A stretch of DNA of 18,885 bases from NCBI GenBank assembly GCA_022601215.1, contig JAHZIZ010000007.1, forward strand, positions 1-18,885. Reading direction: 5' to 3'. Below, in pieces: positions 1 through 7,427 of this stretch; position 1 is the first letter of the stretch, and each line of letters begins with the position of its first letter. Below the pieces are notes generated by a model that worked only from the letters and a program-made list of their open reading frames with translations, had not been told where the DNA came from and searched no databases. Origin of the DNA: Bacteroidota bacterium (GTDB lineage: Bacteria; Bacteroidota; Bacteroidia; Flavobacteriales; Flavobacteriaceae). The position numbers and the translations under genes were made by a program.

Positions 1-104
1 AGACTCTCTTATTTCATAAATAGCGGCACCATTTAAGATAAAATCTACGAATTAGCCATTCATTTCTAATTTTTAAAAGTAATTTTAGAATCAGCAATAG
101 AAGA

Positions 105-125
105 TTTTCGTTGCGACAACCAAAA
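105..125. promoter_or_regulatory. Imperfect inverted repeat in the leader of the receptor operon
   Basis: Two 9-base arms (105-113 and 117-125) are complementary except for one C-C pair and are separated by the trinucleotide cga. The element ends 10 bases before the first start codon of the envelope operon. It could be an operator for a dimeric regulator or a short hairpin in the mRNA leader. The arms are partly simple T/A runs, so chance is possible. The rest of 1-135 shows no gene that can be supported; TAATTTTA at 80-87 resembles the Bacteroidota -7 element TAnnTTTG but has no TTG at a suitable distance upstream. Confidence 0.25.
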
Positions 126-135
126 GATTATTTTT

Positions 136-876
136 ATGAAACTAACAATCCCTCCCATTGTAATAGTTCTCTTCTGTATTCTCCATGCTCATTCTCAAAC
201 TTCGTCGTTAGAAAAAGAGTACCATATTTGGTTCGATGCTCAAGTTGGTATTGAAAATACTTCGTTATTTAATGGAGCCGAATATATTGAAGGCTATAAA
301 ACTACCCGAAATCAACACAAATTTTTTATAGACCAAACCCTGTATAGTGGAGAGGTCTCTTATGACGGTCAAGTCTATTATAATATCAATCTTAAATTTG
401 ATATTTATGAGGATGAACTAATTGCTAGTTTAGAAAATAAAAACAAAAAAACCTTATTACAATTAATAAAAAATAAGGTGGACTATTTTATTATTAAAGA
501 TCATCATTTCATTAGAATTGATAACCCGGAAGCAATCGCTAAAGATGTAGATGGTTTTCATGAAATAGTGGCGAAGTATGATCTTGGAATCCTGTATAAA
601 AAACATAAGAAAAGGCGAGTAAAGAAGGAAGACAAGCGCATTGTGTATTTTGAGTTTTATGACACAAAAAGTGAATTTGTTTTTCGCTATAATGACGATT
701 ATTATAAGACCACTACAAAAAATGATATTTACACCCTATTTCCGTCGATTAAAAAAGAACTAAAAGAGTTTTTATCGAATAACGCAGTGTTGAGAAGGGC
801 GCCAAAAGAACAGCAGTTTAAGGCGCTGCTGAACAAGGCAAATCAATTGGAGAATGAACGTAAAACTAAGAATTAA
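136..876 (+). CDS. Secreted protein of unknown function, first gene of the TBDR-DUF4249 operon
   Basis: A 246-aa protein with a clear Sec signal peptide (hydrophobic core about residues 5-17, likely cleavage after the Ser-Gln near residue 21) and no lipobox cysteine, so it is probably periplasmic or exported. I do not recognise a named family. The mature part is rich in Tyr, Phe, Lys and Asp and has alternating aromatic/polar stretches suggesting beta structure, a basic patch (KKHKKRRVKK, about residues 155-164) and a charged, probably helical C-terminus. There are no cysteines in the mature part and no visible catalytic motif. Its stop overlaps the receptor start by one base (TAATG), so translation of the two is likely coupled. 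That suggests an accessory role with the receptor, such as a periplasmic partner or assembly factor, but this is inferred from position only. Confidence 0.85.
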   Translation: MKLTIPPIVIVLFCILHAHSQTSSLEKEYHIWFDAQVGIENTSLFNGAEYIEGYKTTRNQHKFFIDQTLYSGEVSYDGQVYYNINLKFDIYEDELIASLENKNKKTLLQLIKNKVDYFIIKDHHFIRIDNPEAIAKDVDGFHEIVAKYDLGILYKKHKKRRVKKEDKRIVYFEFYDTKSEFVFRYNDDYYKTTTKNDIYTLFPSIKKELKEFLSNNAVLRRAPKEQQFKALLNKANQLENERKTKN

Positions 877-3638
877 TGAGGTATTATATTGCTATTTTTT
901 TATTAGTAGTTACAAGCATAGTTCAGGCGCAAGAGGAACGTTTAGTGACTGTATCCTATGAGGATGTGACCATAGAGGAAGCCATTCTTAGTATAGAACA
1001 GAAAACTCCCTACACCTTTTATTTTGTTGCGACTTGGTTTAAATCGAAGAAAGTTTCGGGAGCTTACAATGACGCTGATCTCTCTACAATACTTGATGAT
1101 CTATTCAATGACACCGTGATTAATTATTTTATTCTGGGCGATGCTAAAGTGATCCTTACTCAAAATAATACAATTTATAGTGAACTTCCTGAAGGATATT
1201 TTAACGATCCTATTCCTGTGACTGAGACAGACATTGTTCCACAAAATATAAGGACAGTAGCTCCAGTATTTAATGCCATTGAAAAATCTAAAACTAGTTT
1301 ACCAATAGAAACGGTACGAATTGGAAAGGAAAATTTACAGAACTCACGAAAGAGTTTTACTCTGCGAGGCGCCGTTTTTGACGAACGGGGTGCTCCTTTA
1401 CCTAATGTTTCTTTAGTTGTAGCCAATAGAACATATGGGACTACGACAAATGAAGAAGGAAATTTCACACTACAATTGGCAGCAGGGGTCAACTTGATAA
1501 CAACTCGATCCTTAGGGTTTCTAGAAGTTACCAAGCAGGTCATTATGTATAATGACGGGGAATTGGATATTGTGCTTATCGAAAGTTTAGAACAATTGGA
1601 TGCGGTACTTATAGAAGGTAGCGCCAAGCAAAATGTGGAAAATGCAACTACCGGGGTCACTAAAATTGATGTCAAAGAAATTAAGAACATCCCATTGGTC
1701 TTGGGGGAGCGAGATATTTTAAAGGTAGCCACCACTTTGCCTGGGATTTCAACGGCAGGGGAAGGAAGTGCAGGATATAATGTAAGAGGGGGTAAGGAAG
1801 ATCAAAACTTAATCTTGTTGGATGATGGGGTTATTTATAATCCATCTCATTTCTTCGGAATTTTCTCTGGAATAAACCCTTTTACAACGCAAGATGTTAC
1901 GATTCATAAGGGAAACATTCCAGCCGAATTTGGAGGTAGATTGTCGTCGGTAATTGATATCATCTCTAAAGATGCCAATGATGAAAAATTTTCTGCCGAA
2001 GGTTCTATTGGCCCAGTTACAGGAAGTCTTACTGTAGAACTACCTACGGAAAAAGAAAAAGGGGGGCTCTTACTCGGTGGAAGAACAACCTATTCAAATT
2101 GGATACTGCGATCCTTGGATGAAGAGTCGCTGCAAAACAGTCAGGCAAATTTCTTTGATATTATTGCCAAATACCATCATGATATTGGAGAGAAGGATAA
2201 AGTAAAAGCAACTGGATATTATAGCAAAGATGCTTTTAGTATTACTTCAGACTCATTGTATAATTATTCTAATCGTATGGTTTCGTTACAATGGGATCAC
2301 GACTTCAGTGAGGCGACCAAAGGGAGTTTAGGTATTACCAATAGTAATTATGAATTTGGAATTGATTTTGACGGAGCCTCCAATGATGATTTTGAGTTGG
2401 GGTATAGTATTTCAGAAACAGGAGTTCGATTAAAAATGAAAACAAAGGTCAATGAAAAACATACATTAGATTATGGATTGGCCTCTAAACTCTACCAAGT
2501 AAATCCGGGAAGCATTGAACCATTGAATAATTCTAGTATCGTTCCTTTGACAATTCCTGAAGACAAGGGGTTGGAGTCTGCCGTATTTATATCGGATGCT
2601 TTTCGTATAAGTGATAAGTTACAGGTCAATGCTGGCGTTCGGTTCTCAATGTACAGTGCATTAGGGCCTTCATCACAAGATATTTATGCCGATGGATTGC
2701 CTAGAAATGAAGCCACATTGATAGAGACGCAAGAATTTTCTAATAATGAAGTGATAGAGACTTATGGTGGACCAGAATTTAGAGTGTCAACACGGTATTT
2801 TATAAATTCAGATTTTTCAGTAAAAGCTTCTTATAATAATACGTACCAATATATACATACCTTGACAAATAACACCACGGTATCACCTACGGATACTTGG
2901 AAGCTTTCTAACATCAATATTGCTCCACAAGAAGCACAACAATATTCGTTGGGTTTTTATAAAAATTTACAAGAAAATAGTTTCGAGCTCAGTCTCGAAG
3001 GGTATTACAAAACTTCCCAAAACATACTAGATTTTAAAACGGGAGCTCAGTTGCTGCTCAATGATAATATAGAAACCGAGGTATTACAAGGAGAAGGGAA
3101 GTCCTACGGGGTAGAATTTTTATTGAAGAAGAAAAAAGGAAGACTCAACGGTTGGTTGGGCTATACTTATTCACGTTCTCTAATTAAATTTGACAGCCAA
3201 TTTTCAGAAGAAACAATTAATGCTGGAGATTTTTTCCCATCAAACTTTGATAAACCTCATGATGTAAGTCTTGTTGCGAATTACAAGTTTACAAAGCGTT
3301 TTAGTTTGTCTGCGAATTTTGTGTATCAAACGGGACGACCGGTGACTGTTCCGGTTGGGAATTTCGTGCTCAATAATGCGGAGTTTGTTCTTTATAGCGA
3401 TAGAAATCAATTCAGGATTCCCGATTACTACCGTTTTGACATTAGTTTTAACGTAGAAGGAAACCATAAAAACAAAAAATTAGCACATAGTTTCTGGAAT
3501 ATTTCAATTTATAATGTTCTCGGAAGAAACAATCCTTATTCTGTCTTTTTTGTAACAGATGATGGGCAGGTAAAAGCGTTACAGAGCTCCATATTTTCTA
3601 TCCCTATTCCAACGATCACTTATAATTTTAAATTTTAA
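876..3638 (+). CDS. TonB-dependent outer-membrane receptor with STN and carboxypeptidase-regulatory-like domains
   Basis: A 920-aa active-transport receptor of the outer membrane, energised by TonB-ExbB-ExbD. Order of parts: signal peptide (1-19); STN (secretin/TonB N-terminal) domain, about 20-98; linker; carboxypeptidase-regulatory-like beta-sandwich, about 161-240; plug, about 255-365, with the typical NVRGG at 302-306, then LLDDG and a GNIPAEFGG segment; a 22-strand-type barrel to the C-terminal Phe (TYNFKF). Length is normal for the class. An STN domain often signals to a FecR anti-sigma/FecI sigma pair, but neither gene is in this window. The gene is joined by 1-base TAATG overlaps both to the secreted protein upstream and to the first DUF4249 lipoprotein downstream, where SusD would sit in a glycan system. 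No SusD is present, so glycan uptake is not supported. The substrate cannot be read from the sequence. Confidence 0.95.
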   Translation: MRYYIAIFLLVVTSIVQAQEERLVTVSYEDVTIEEAILSIEQKTPYTFYFVATWFKSKKVSGAYNDADLSTILDDLFNDTVINYFILGDAKVILTQNNTIYSELPEGYFNDPIPVTETDIVPQNIRTVAPVFNAIEKSKTSLPIETVRIGKENLQNSRKSFTLRGAVFDERGAPLPNVSLVVANRTYGTTTNEEGNFTLQLAAGVNLITTRSLGFLEVTKQVIMYNDGELDIVLIESLEQLDAVLIEGSAKQNVENATTGVTKIDVKEIKNIPLVLGERDILKVATTLPGISTAGEGSAGYNVRGGKEDQNLILLDDGVIYNPSHFFGIFSGINPFTTQDVTIHKGNIPAEFGGRLSSVIDIISKDANDEKFSAEGSIGPVTGSLTVELPTEKEKGGLLLGGRTTYSNWILRSLDEESLQNSQANFFDIIAKYHHDIGEKDKVKATGYYSKDAFSITSDSLYNYSNRMVSLQWDHDFSEATKGSLGITNSNYEFGIDFDGASNDDFELGYSISETGVRLKMKTKVNEKHTLDYGLASKLYQVNPGSIEPLNNSSIVPLTIPEDKGLESAVFISDAFRISDKLQVNAGVRFSMYSALGPSSQDIYADGLPRNEATLIETQEFSNNEVIETYGGPEFRVSTRYFINSDFSVKASYNNTYQYIHTLTNNTTVSPTDTWKLSNINIAPQEAQQYSLGFYKNLQENSFELSLEGYYKTSQNILDFKTGAQLLLNDNIETEVLQGEGKSYGVEFLLKKKKGRLNGWLGYTYSRSLIKFDSQFSEETINAGDFFPSNFDKPHDVSLVANYKFTKRFSLSANFVYQTGRPVTVPVGNFVLNNAEFVLYSDRNQFRIPDYYRFDISFNVEGNHKNKKLAHSFWNISIYNVLGRNNPYSVFFVTDDGQVKALQSSIFSIPIPTITYNFKF

Positions 3639-4891
3639 TGGACGGACATTATAGAAATATCGCTATTGGAATTATTGCTGTCTTTTGCTTAATGGCCTGT
3701 ACGGAGGAAATAGCTTTTGAAACAGAGACGGTTGAGTCTGCTTTGGTAATTGAGGCAATAATTACTAATGAAAATTTACAGCATACTGTTAAATTGAGCA
3801 GGGCTTTCGAATTTGGGGGAGAAGCACAACCGGAAGAAAATGCTAGTGTCGAAATTATAAGTTCTCAAGGAGTTCTACCGTTTACCGAAAATAATCCAGG
3901 CGAATATATATCCAGTACTAATTTTGCGGCTGTTGATGGTGTAAATTACCAGTTGAAGATAACCTTAAGCAACGGTACCGTTTATGAATCGGAACAAACT
4001 GTTTTAACATCTTCAAACAGGGTTACTAATCTCCAGGCTGAACGAGTTAATACTACAACGGATATTCCAAATCTAGGCATATTTCTCGATGGCATAGGTG
4101 AAGCTACCAATGGAAACTATTTTAGATATACTTTCGAGGAAACTTACAAAATTAGATCGCCTTACTATAATACTTTCGATATTATAATTGCCGAAGATAA
4201 TTGGCCCATTTGTAGAGCGGCACTGATACAAAAAACGGAACAAAAACAAATTTGCTATAATACGTTGGATTCTAAAACTATTGTGCAAGCATCTACAGCG
4301 GGCTTATCGAGCAATAGTGTAACCAGAGTACCTGTACACGCAGTTGCTGCCGATAATTTTATTTTGGGGCAACGCTATAGTATCCTTGTAAAACAATATA
4401 CAGTGACCAGCGACTCTTACATTTACTATGACAATCTATTAAGGTTTCAAGAAAATCCAATGCTATTTTCGCAAGTACAACCAGGTTATTTAAGAGGAAA
4501 TATAAGTAGTGTTGAAAATCCGAATGAAATTGTAGTTGGGTTTTTTGATATTGCTTATGTATCCAGTGCTAGAATATTCACTAATTACTTAGATTTTTTT
4601 CCAGATAGAGAGCCTCCTTCTCATGTTACGCGCTGTGAAATTACTGCACCCGTCATATACGAGATAGAATATGGCTACCCTATATTTGGTTATGAAGATT
4701 GTTTAGAATTGATTACGACCACCTTACCGAGAGGGGAACATGTATTTTATCAAAATAATGACGACCAGTTATTTTTTGATTTAGATCCGTTCTTTTTTCC
4801 AATAGAAGGGCCTTATGATTTAGTGCCTATTGAGTGTGGAGATTGTACCTTATTTGGAACTAATATAGCACCAGAATTTTGGGAAGAATGA
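3638..4891 (+). CDS. DUF4249 family lipoprotein, copy 1 of 3
   Basis: A 417-aa lipoprotein with lipobox LMAC (lipid-carrying Cys21). The Thr-Glu-Glu just after Cys21 resembles the acidic surface-export signal of Bacteroidota lipoproteins, so it is probably exposed outside the cell. The DUF4249 assignment rests on the start (ESALVIEA, then an LSR strand), a central (Y/W)-rich region and the C-terminal CGDC...G.N..P.FW motif (Cys400 and Cys403). Six cysteines of the mature part (192, 206, 333, 355, 400, 403) are matched in the two copies downstream. The start overlaps the receptor stop by one base. DUF4249 genes typically follow a TonB-dependent receptor; the biochemical role is unknown, and a substrate-capturing or lid-like partner is a guess by analogy with SusD. 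This copy is the most divergent of the three. Confidence 0.92.
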   Translation: MDGHYRNIAIGIIAVFCLMACTEEIAFETETVESALVIEAIITNENLQHTVKLSRAFEFGGEAQPEENASVEIISSQGVLPFTENNPGEYISSTNFAAVDGVNYQLKITLSNGTVYESEQTVLTSSNRVTNLQAERVNTTTDIPNLGIFLDGIGEATNGNYFRYTFEETYKIRSPYYNTFDIIIAEDNWPICRAALIQKTEQKQICYNTLDSKTIVQASTAGLSSNSVTRVPVHAVAADNFILGQRYSILVKQYTVTSDSYIYYDNLLRFQENPMLFSQVQPGYLRGNISSVENPNEIVVGFFDIAYVSSARIFTNYLDFFPDREPPSHVTRCEITAPVIYEIEYGYPIFGYEDCLELITTTLPRGEHVFYQNNDDQLFFDLDPFFFPIEGPYDLVPIECGDCTLFGTNIAPEFWEE

Positions 4892-6111
4892 AATATAAAA
4901 GTGTAGATAAAATATGGAGAATGGTATTGGCAAGCCTATCGCTTTATATGTCATTTGGGTGTACTGAGGAAGTATCCTTTGAGACGTCCTCATTAGAAAG
5001 TGCATTGGTCATCGAAGCGGTAATTACGAATGAAGTTAAAAACCATGAAATAATGTTGAGTAGAACCTATGCCTTCGAATTGGATGGTCCTCAACCAGAA
5101 ACAAATGCACGGGTCTTTATTGAAAGTAATGATGGAACCATTGAATTTACTGAAAGTTCTTCAGGAAGATATAGGGCGACTCGGCCATTTAGTGCACAAG
5201 AAAATATTAATTATCAATTGGTAGTTTTAACAAGTAATGGTGATCGTTACAGCTCTTCTCCTGTGGCAATGACAAAAACAACTCCTATTGGACGTTTGTA
5301 TGCAGAGCGAGTGGTAGGTGAATTAAATGAAGATGGAGTGACCATTTTTGTGGATAGCTTTGACCCTGAGGGAGAATCTCAATTTTACCGTTTCGAATAC
5401 GAGGAAGCGTATAAGGTAATCGCTCCAAAGTGGCGAGCCGAGGATCTTGTTGTTACGAACCCAAATTGGCCTGCCTGTGCAGTCGCGCTCATTCCAAAAT
5501 CTGAAGAACAACGTGTTTGTTTCGCCAAAGACACATCCACCGCTATTATTATTGGGAATACAATGGCTTTAAGTGAAGATAGGTTAGTACGATTTCCTGT
5601 CCGGCGGATAAGAGATGATAATTATATTATGTCGCATCGCTACAGTATTTTAGTTCGTCAATATATACAGACTAGAGAAGCCCATACCTATTTTGAGACA
5701 TTAAAAGAGTTTTCTGGAGAAGGCAGTCTTTTTTCTCAAAGTCAGCCGGGATTTTTTGAAGGCAATATCTTTTCAGAAAGTAACGCAAATGAAAAGGTAT
5801 TAGGCTTTTTTGAAGCTTCTTTTGTTAGTGAAGAACGATTGTTTTTTAACTATGAGGACTTTTTCTCAGGAGAAGAATTACCTGATTATGTTGCCTCTTG
5901 TTTTGAATTCACGCCTGTGAGAGATCAGGGACATCCAACCGATAGATGTGGCTCTTTAATTGGGGGATTGTTAAACGAGGAAATTATGTATTGGGATGTA
6001 AATCCAAAACCTGAAAGTACGCAACAAGGCCCCTTTATAGTCGTACCTAGGATTTGTGGAGACTGTAGGGTTTTGGGGAGTAATGAAATACCAGAATTTT
6101 GGACCGAATAA
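4888..6111 (+). CDS. DUF4249 family lipoprotein, copy 2 of 3
   Basis: A 407-aa paralogue of the preceding gene. I chose ATG at 4888, which overlaps the upstream stop as ATGA; a TTG nine bases earlier is also open but would only add three residues. The signal ends at Cys25 (SFGC, a weak lipobox because Ser rather than Leu is at -3) followed by Thr-Glu-Glu, so lipidation and surface exposure are likely but less certain than for the neighbours. It shares ESALVIEA, LSRTYAFE, the NWPxCxxAL...VC pair, the CFEF and RCGSL cysteines and the terminal CGDC...PEFW tail. It resembles copy 3 more than copy 1, for example in the shared IAPKW and FFNYEDFF segments. Presumed to act with the single receptor upstream; function unknown. 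Confidence 0.92.
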   Translation: MKYKSVDKIWRMVLASLSLYMSFGCTEEVSFETSSLESALVIEAVITNEVKNHEIMLSRTYAFELDGPQPETNARVFIESNDGTIEFTESSSGRYRATRPFSAQENINYQLVVLTSNGDRYSSSPVAMTKTTPIGRLYAERVVGELNEDGVTIFVDSFDPEGESQFYRFEYEEAYKVIAPKWRAEDLVVTNPNWPACAVALIPKSEEQRVCFAKDTSTAIIIGNTMALSEDRLVRFPVRRIRDDNYIMSHRYSILVRQYIQTREAHTYFETLKEFSGEGSLFSQSQPGFFEGNIFSESNANEKVLGFFEASFVSEERLFFNYEDFFSGEELPDYVASCFEFTPVRDQGHPTDRCGSLIGGLLNEEIMYWDVNPKPESTQQGPFIVVPRICGDCRVLGSNEIPEFWTE

Positions 6112-6115
6112 TATT

Positions 6116-7327
6116 ATGAAGCTATTGAAATTACATAGAATTCTGTTTTTTAACTTGTTGGTACTTATGTTATCATCATGTGTAGATGAAATCGATTTTA
6201 ATACCGAAAATTTGGAGAGTGCGTTGGTAATAGAAGCTACTATTACCAATGAACTAAGACAACAAGAGGTGTTACTAAGCCGGACGTATGCTTTCGAAAG
6301 TGAAGTTCCTGCTCATGAAAGCAATGCCATTGTCACCATTGATAGTAACTTGGGAAGTGTGATGTTTAATGAAGTCTCCCCTGGTAGGTATGTCTCTGAT
6401 AGCCAGTTTCGGGCCCAACCCAATATAGCGTATGTCTTAAGAATACAAACTATTGATGGAAAATTATACCAATCTAATGAGGTACAATTAACGCCCGAGA
6501 TTGAAATAGATCGGTTGACCGCAGTGAGGGAGACGTTAACAAATAGTGGCGAAGGGATGTCTATATATTTAGATAGTTTCGATACGACGGAGGATGGTAA
6601 TTATTTTAGGTATGAATACGAGGAGACCTTTAAAATTATAGCACCTAAATGGAGTTCTTTAGATTTAGTTGTTGTAGAAGAACCACAATTCGATTGCGAG
6701 GTCGCTTTGGAGGTAAAGCAACAGGAAGAACGTGTATGCTTCAGAACAGAAAACTCCAATACTATTAATGTTTTAAATATAAGTGGACTTTCTGAGAATA
6801 GTGTATTACGTCATAGAGTAAGGTATATAAATAGAGATGATTATCGGATTTCACATCGATACAGTATTCTTGTAAAGCAATATGTGCAATCCCTGGAGGC
6901 CTATACGTATTATCAAACACTAAACGATTTTTCTGAAAGTGAGAGTGTATTTTCAAGCAATCAACCAGGTTTTTTTGCAGGGAACATTTCGTCGGTTAAT
7001 AATTCGGAAGAAAAAGTTGTAGGCTTTTTTGATGTATCCTCCGTGAATACGAAGCGATTATTTTTTAATTATGAGGACTTCTTTCCTAACGAAGGCTTAC
7101 CCCCTTATATTAATAGGTGTTTTGAATTCGCGCCTAGACAATTTTCTCAAGCACCAGGTGTATGCGGAAGTTTATTGAATGAAATTACCCGTAATGATGT
7201 GAAGTATGTATCTCTTAATCTCAATCCAAACCCAGCCATACCAGGCCCTTATCTTGTGGTAGTTAGGGAATGTGGAGATTGTACAGCTTTAGGAGAGAAT
7301 GTGCCTCCAAGTTTTTGGGTAGAATAA
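6116..7327 (+). CDS. DUF4249 family lipoprotein, copy 3 of 3
   Basis: A 403-aa lipoprotein with a good lipobox, LSSC (Cys22), followed by Val-Asp-Glu. I chose ATG at 6116, four bases after the upstream stop, because it places a normal signal peptide at the N-terminus; the reading frame is open 60 bases further up but that stretch is not signal-like. It carries the same blocks as copies 1 and 2, including ESALVIEA, LSRTYAFE, IAPKW, the six mature cysteines and the CGDC...G.N.PPSFW C-terminus. The NWPxC segment of copies 1 and 2 is changed to QFDC here. It is the last gene of the tightly packed part of the operon. Divergence among the copies is far along, so the duplication is not recent, and the three may have different partners or ligands. 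Confidence 0.92.
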   Translation: MKLLKLHRILFFNLLVLMLSSCVDEIDFNTENLESALVIEATITNELRQQEVLLSRTYAFESEVPAHESNAIVTIDSNLGSVMFNEVSPGRYVSDSQFRAQPNIAYVLRIQTIDGKLYQSNEVQLTPEIEIDRLTAVRETLTNSGEGMSIYLDSFDTTEDGNYFRYEYEETFKIIAPKWSSLDLVVVEEPQFDCEVALEVKQQEERVCFRTENSNTINVLNISGLSENSVLRHRVRYINRDDYRISHRYSILVKQYVQSLEAYTYYQTLNDFSESESVFSSNQPGFFAGNISSVNNSEEKVVGFFDVSSVNTKRLFFNYEDFFPNEGLPPYINRCFEFAPRQFSQAPGVCGSLLNEITRNDVKYVSLNLNPNPAIPGPYLVVVRECGDCTALGENVPPSFWVE

Positions 7328-7347
7328 GGAAGGCGTAAAATTCCTTA
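7325..7347. promoter_or_regulatory. Short perfect inverted repeat starting at the DUF4249 copy 3 stop codon
   Basis: A 7-base arm TAAGGAA (7325-7331, including the stop codon) and its exact complement TTCCTTA (7341-7347) flank a 9-base loop. It could be a weak hairpin that slows or partly ends transcription, or protects the upstream mRNA end. It is AT-rich, has no U-tract behind it, and so is not called as an intrinsic terminator. The next gene may be read through from the operon. Confidence 0.3.
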
Positions 7348-7349
7348 CC

Positions 7350-7376
7350 GATGAACACGATGAACACGATGAAAAC
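7350..7376 (+). repeat. Three-unit 9-bp tandem repeat in the intergenic spacer
   Basis: Two exact copies of GATGAACAC (7350-7358, 7359-7367) are followed by a third with one change, GATGAAAAC (7368-7376), and then by a purine-rich GAAGAAGAAC run. It lies between the DUF4249 array and the MG2/plug gene and is not in a convincing reading frame. The repeat may affect spacing of a promoter or may be slippage-derived; copy number could vary between strains. Confidence 0.7.
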
Positions 7377-7427
7377 GAAGAAGAACAACTATGATCTAGT
7401 TTGACTTCCTTCAAAATAATAATAAAG

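Noticed and set aside
1..36. Short open stretch in frame 1 ending in TAA, possibly the tail of an upstream gene
   Set aside because: Eleven codons are too few to judge, and the composition is uninformative.
1175..1735. 186-aa open frame on the minus strand inside the receptor gene
   Set aside because: It lies wholly antisense to a well-conserved coding region, has a Ser/Thr-rich composition typical of reverse-complement translation, and has no family-like motif.
876..4891. SusC/SusD-type polysaccharide utilisation locus
   Set aside because: The lipoproteins are DUF4249 and not SusD, and no glycoside hydrolase, lyase or sulfatase is present.
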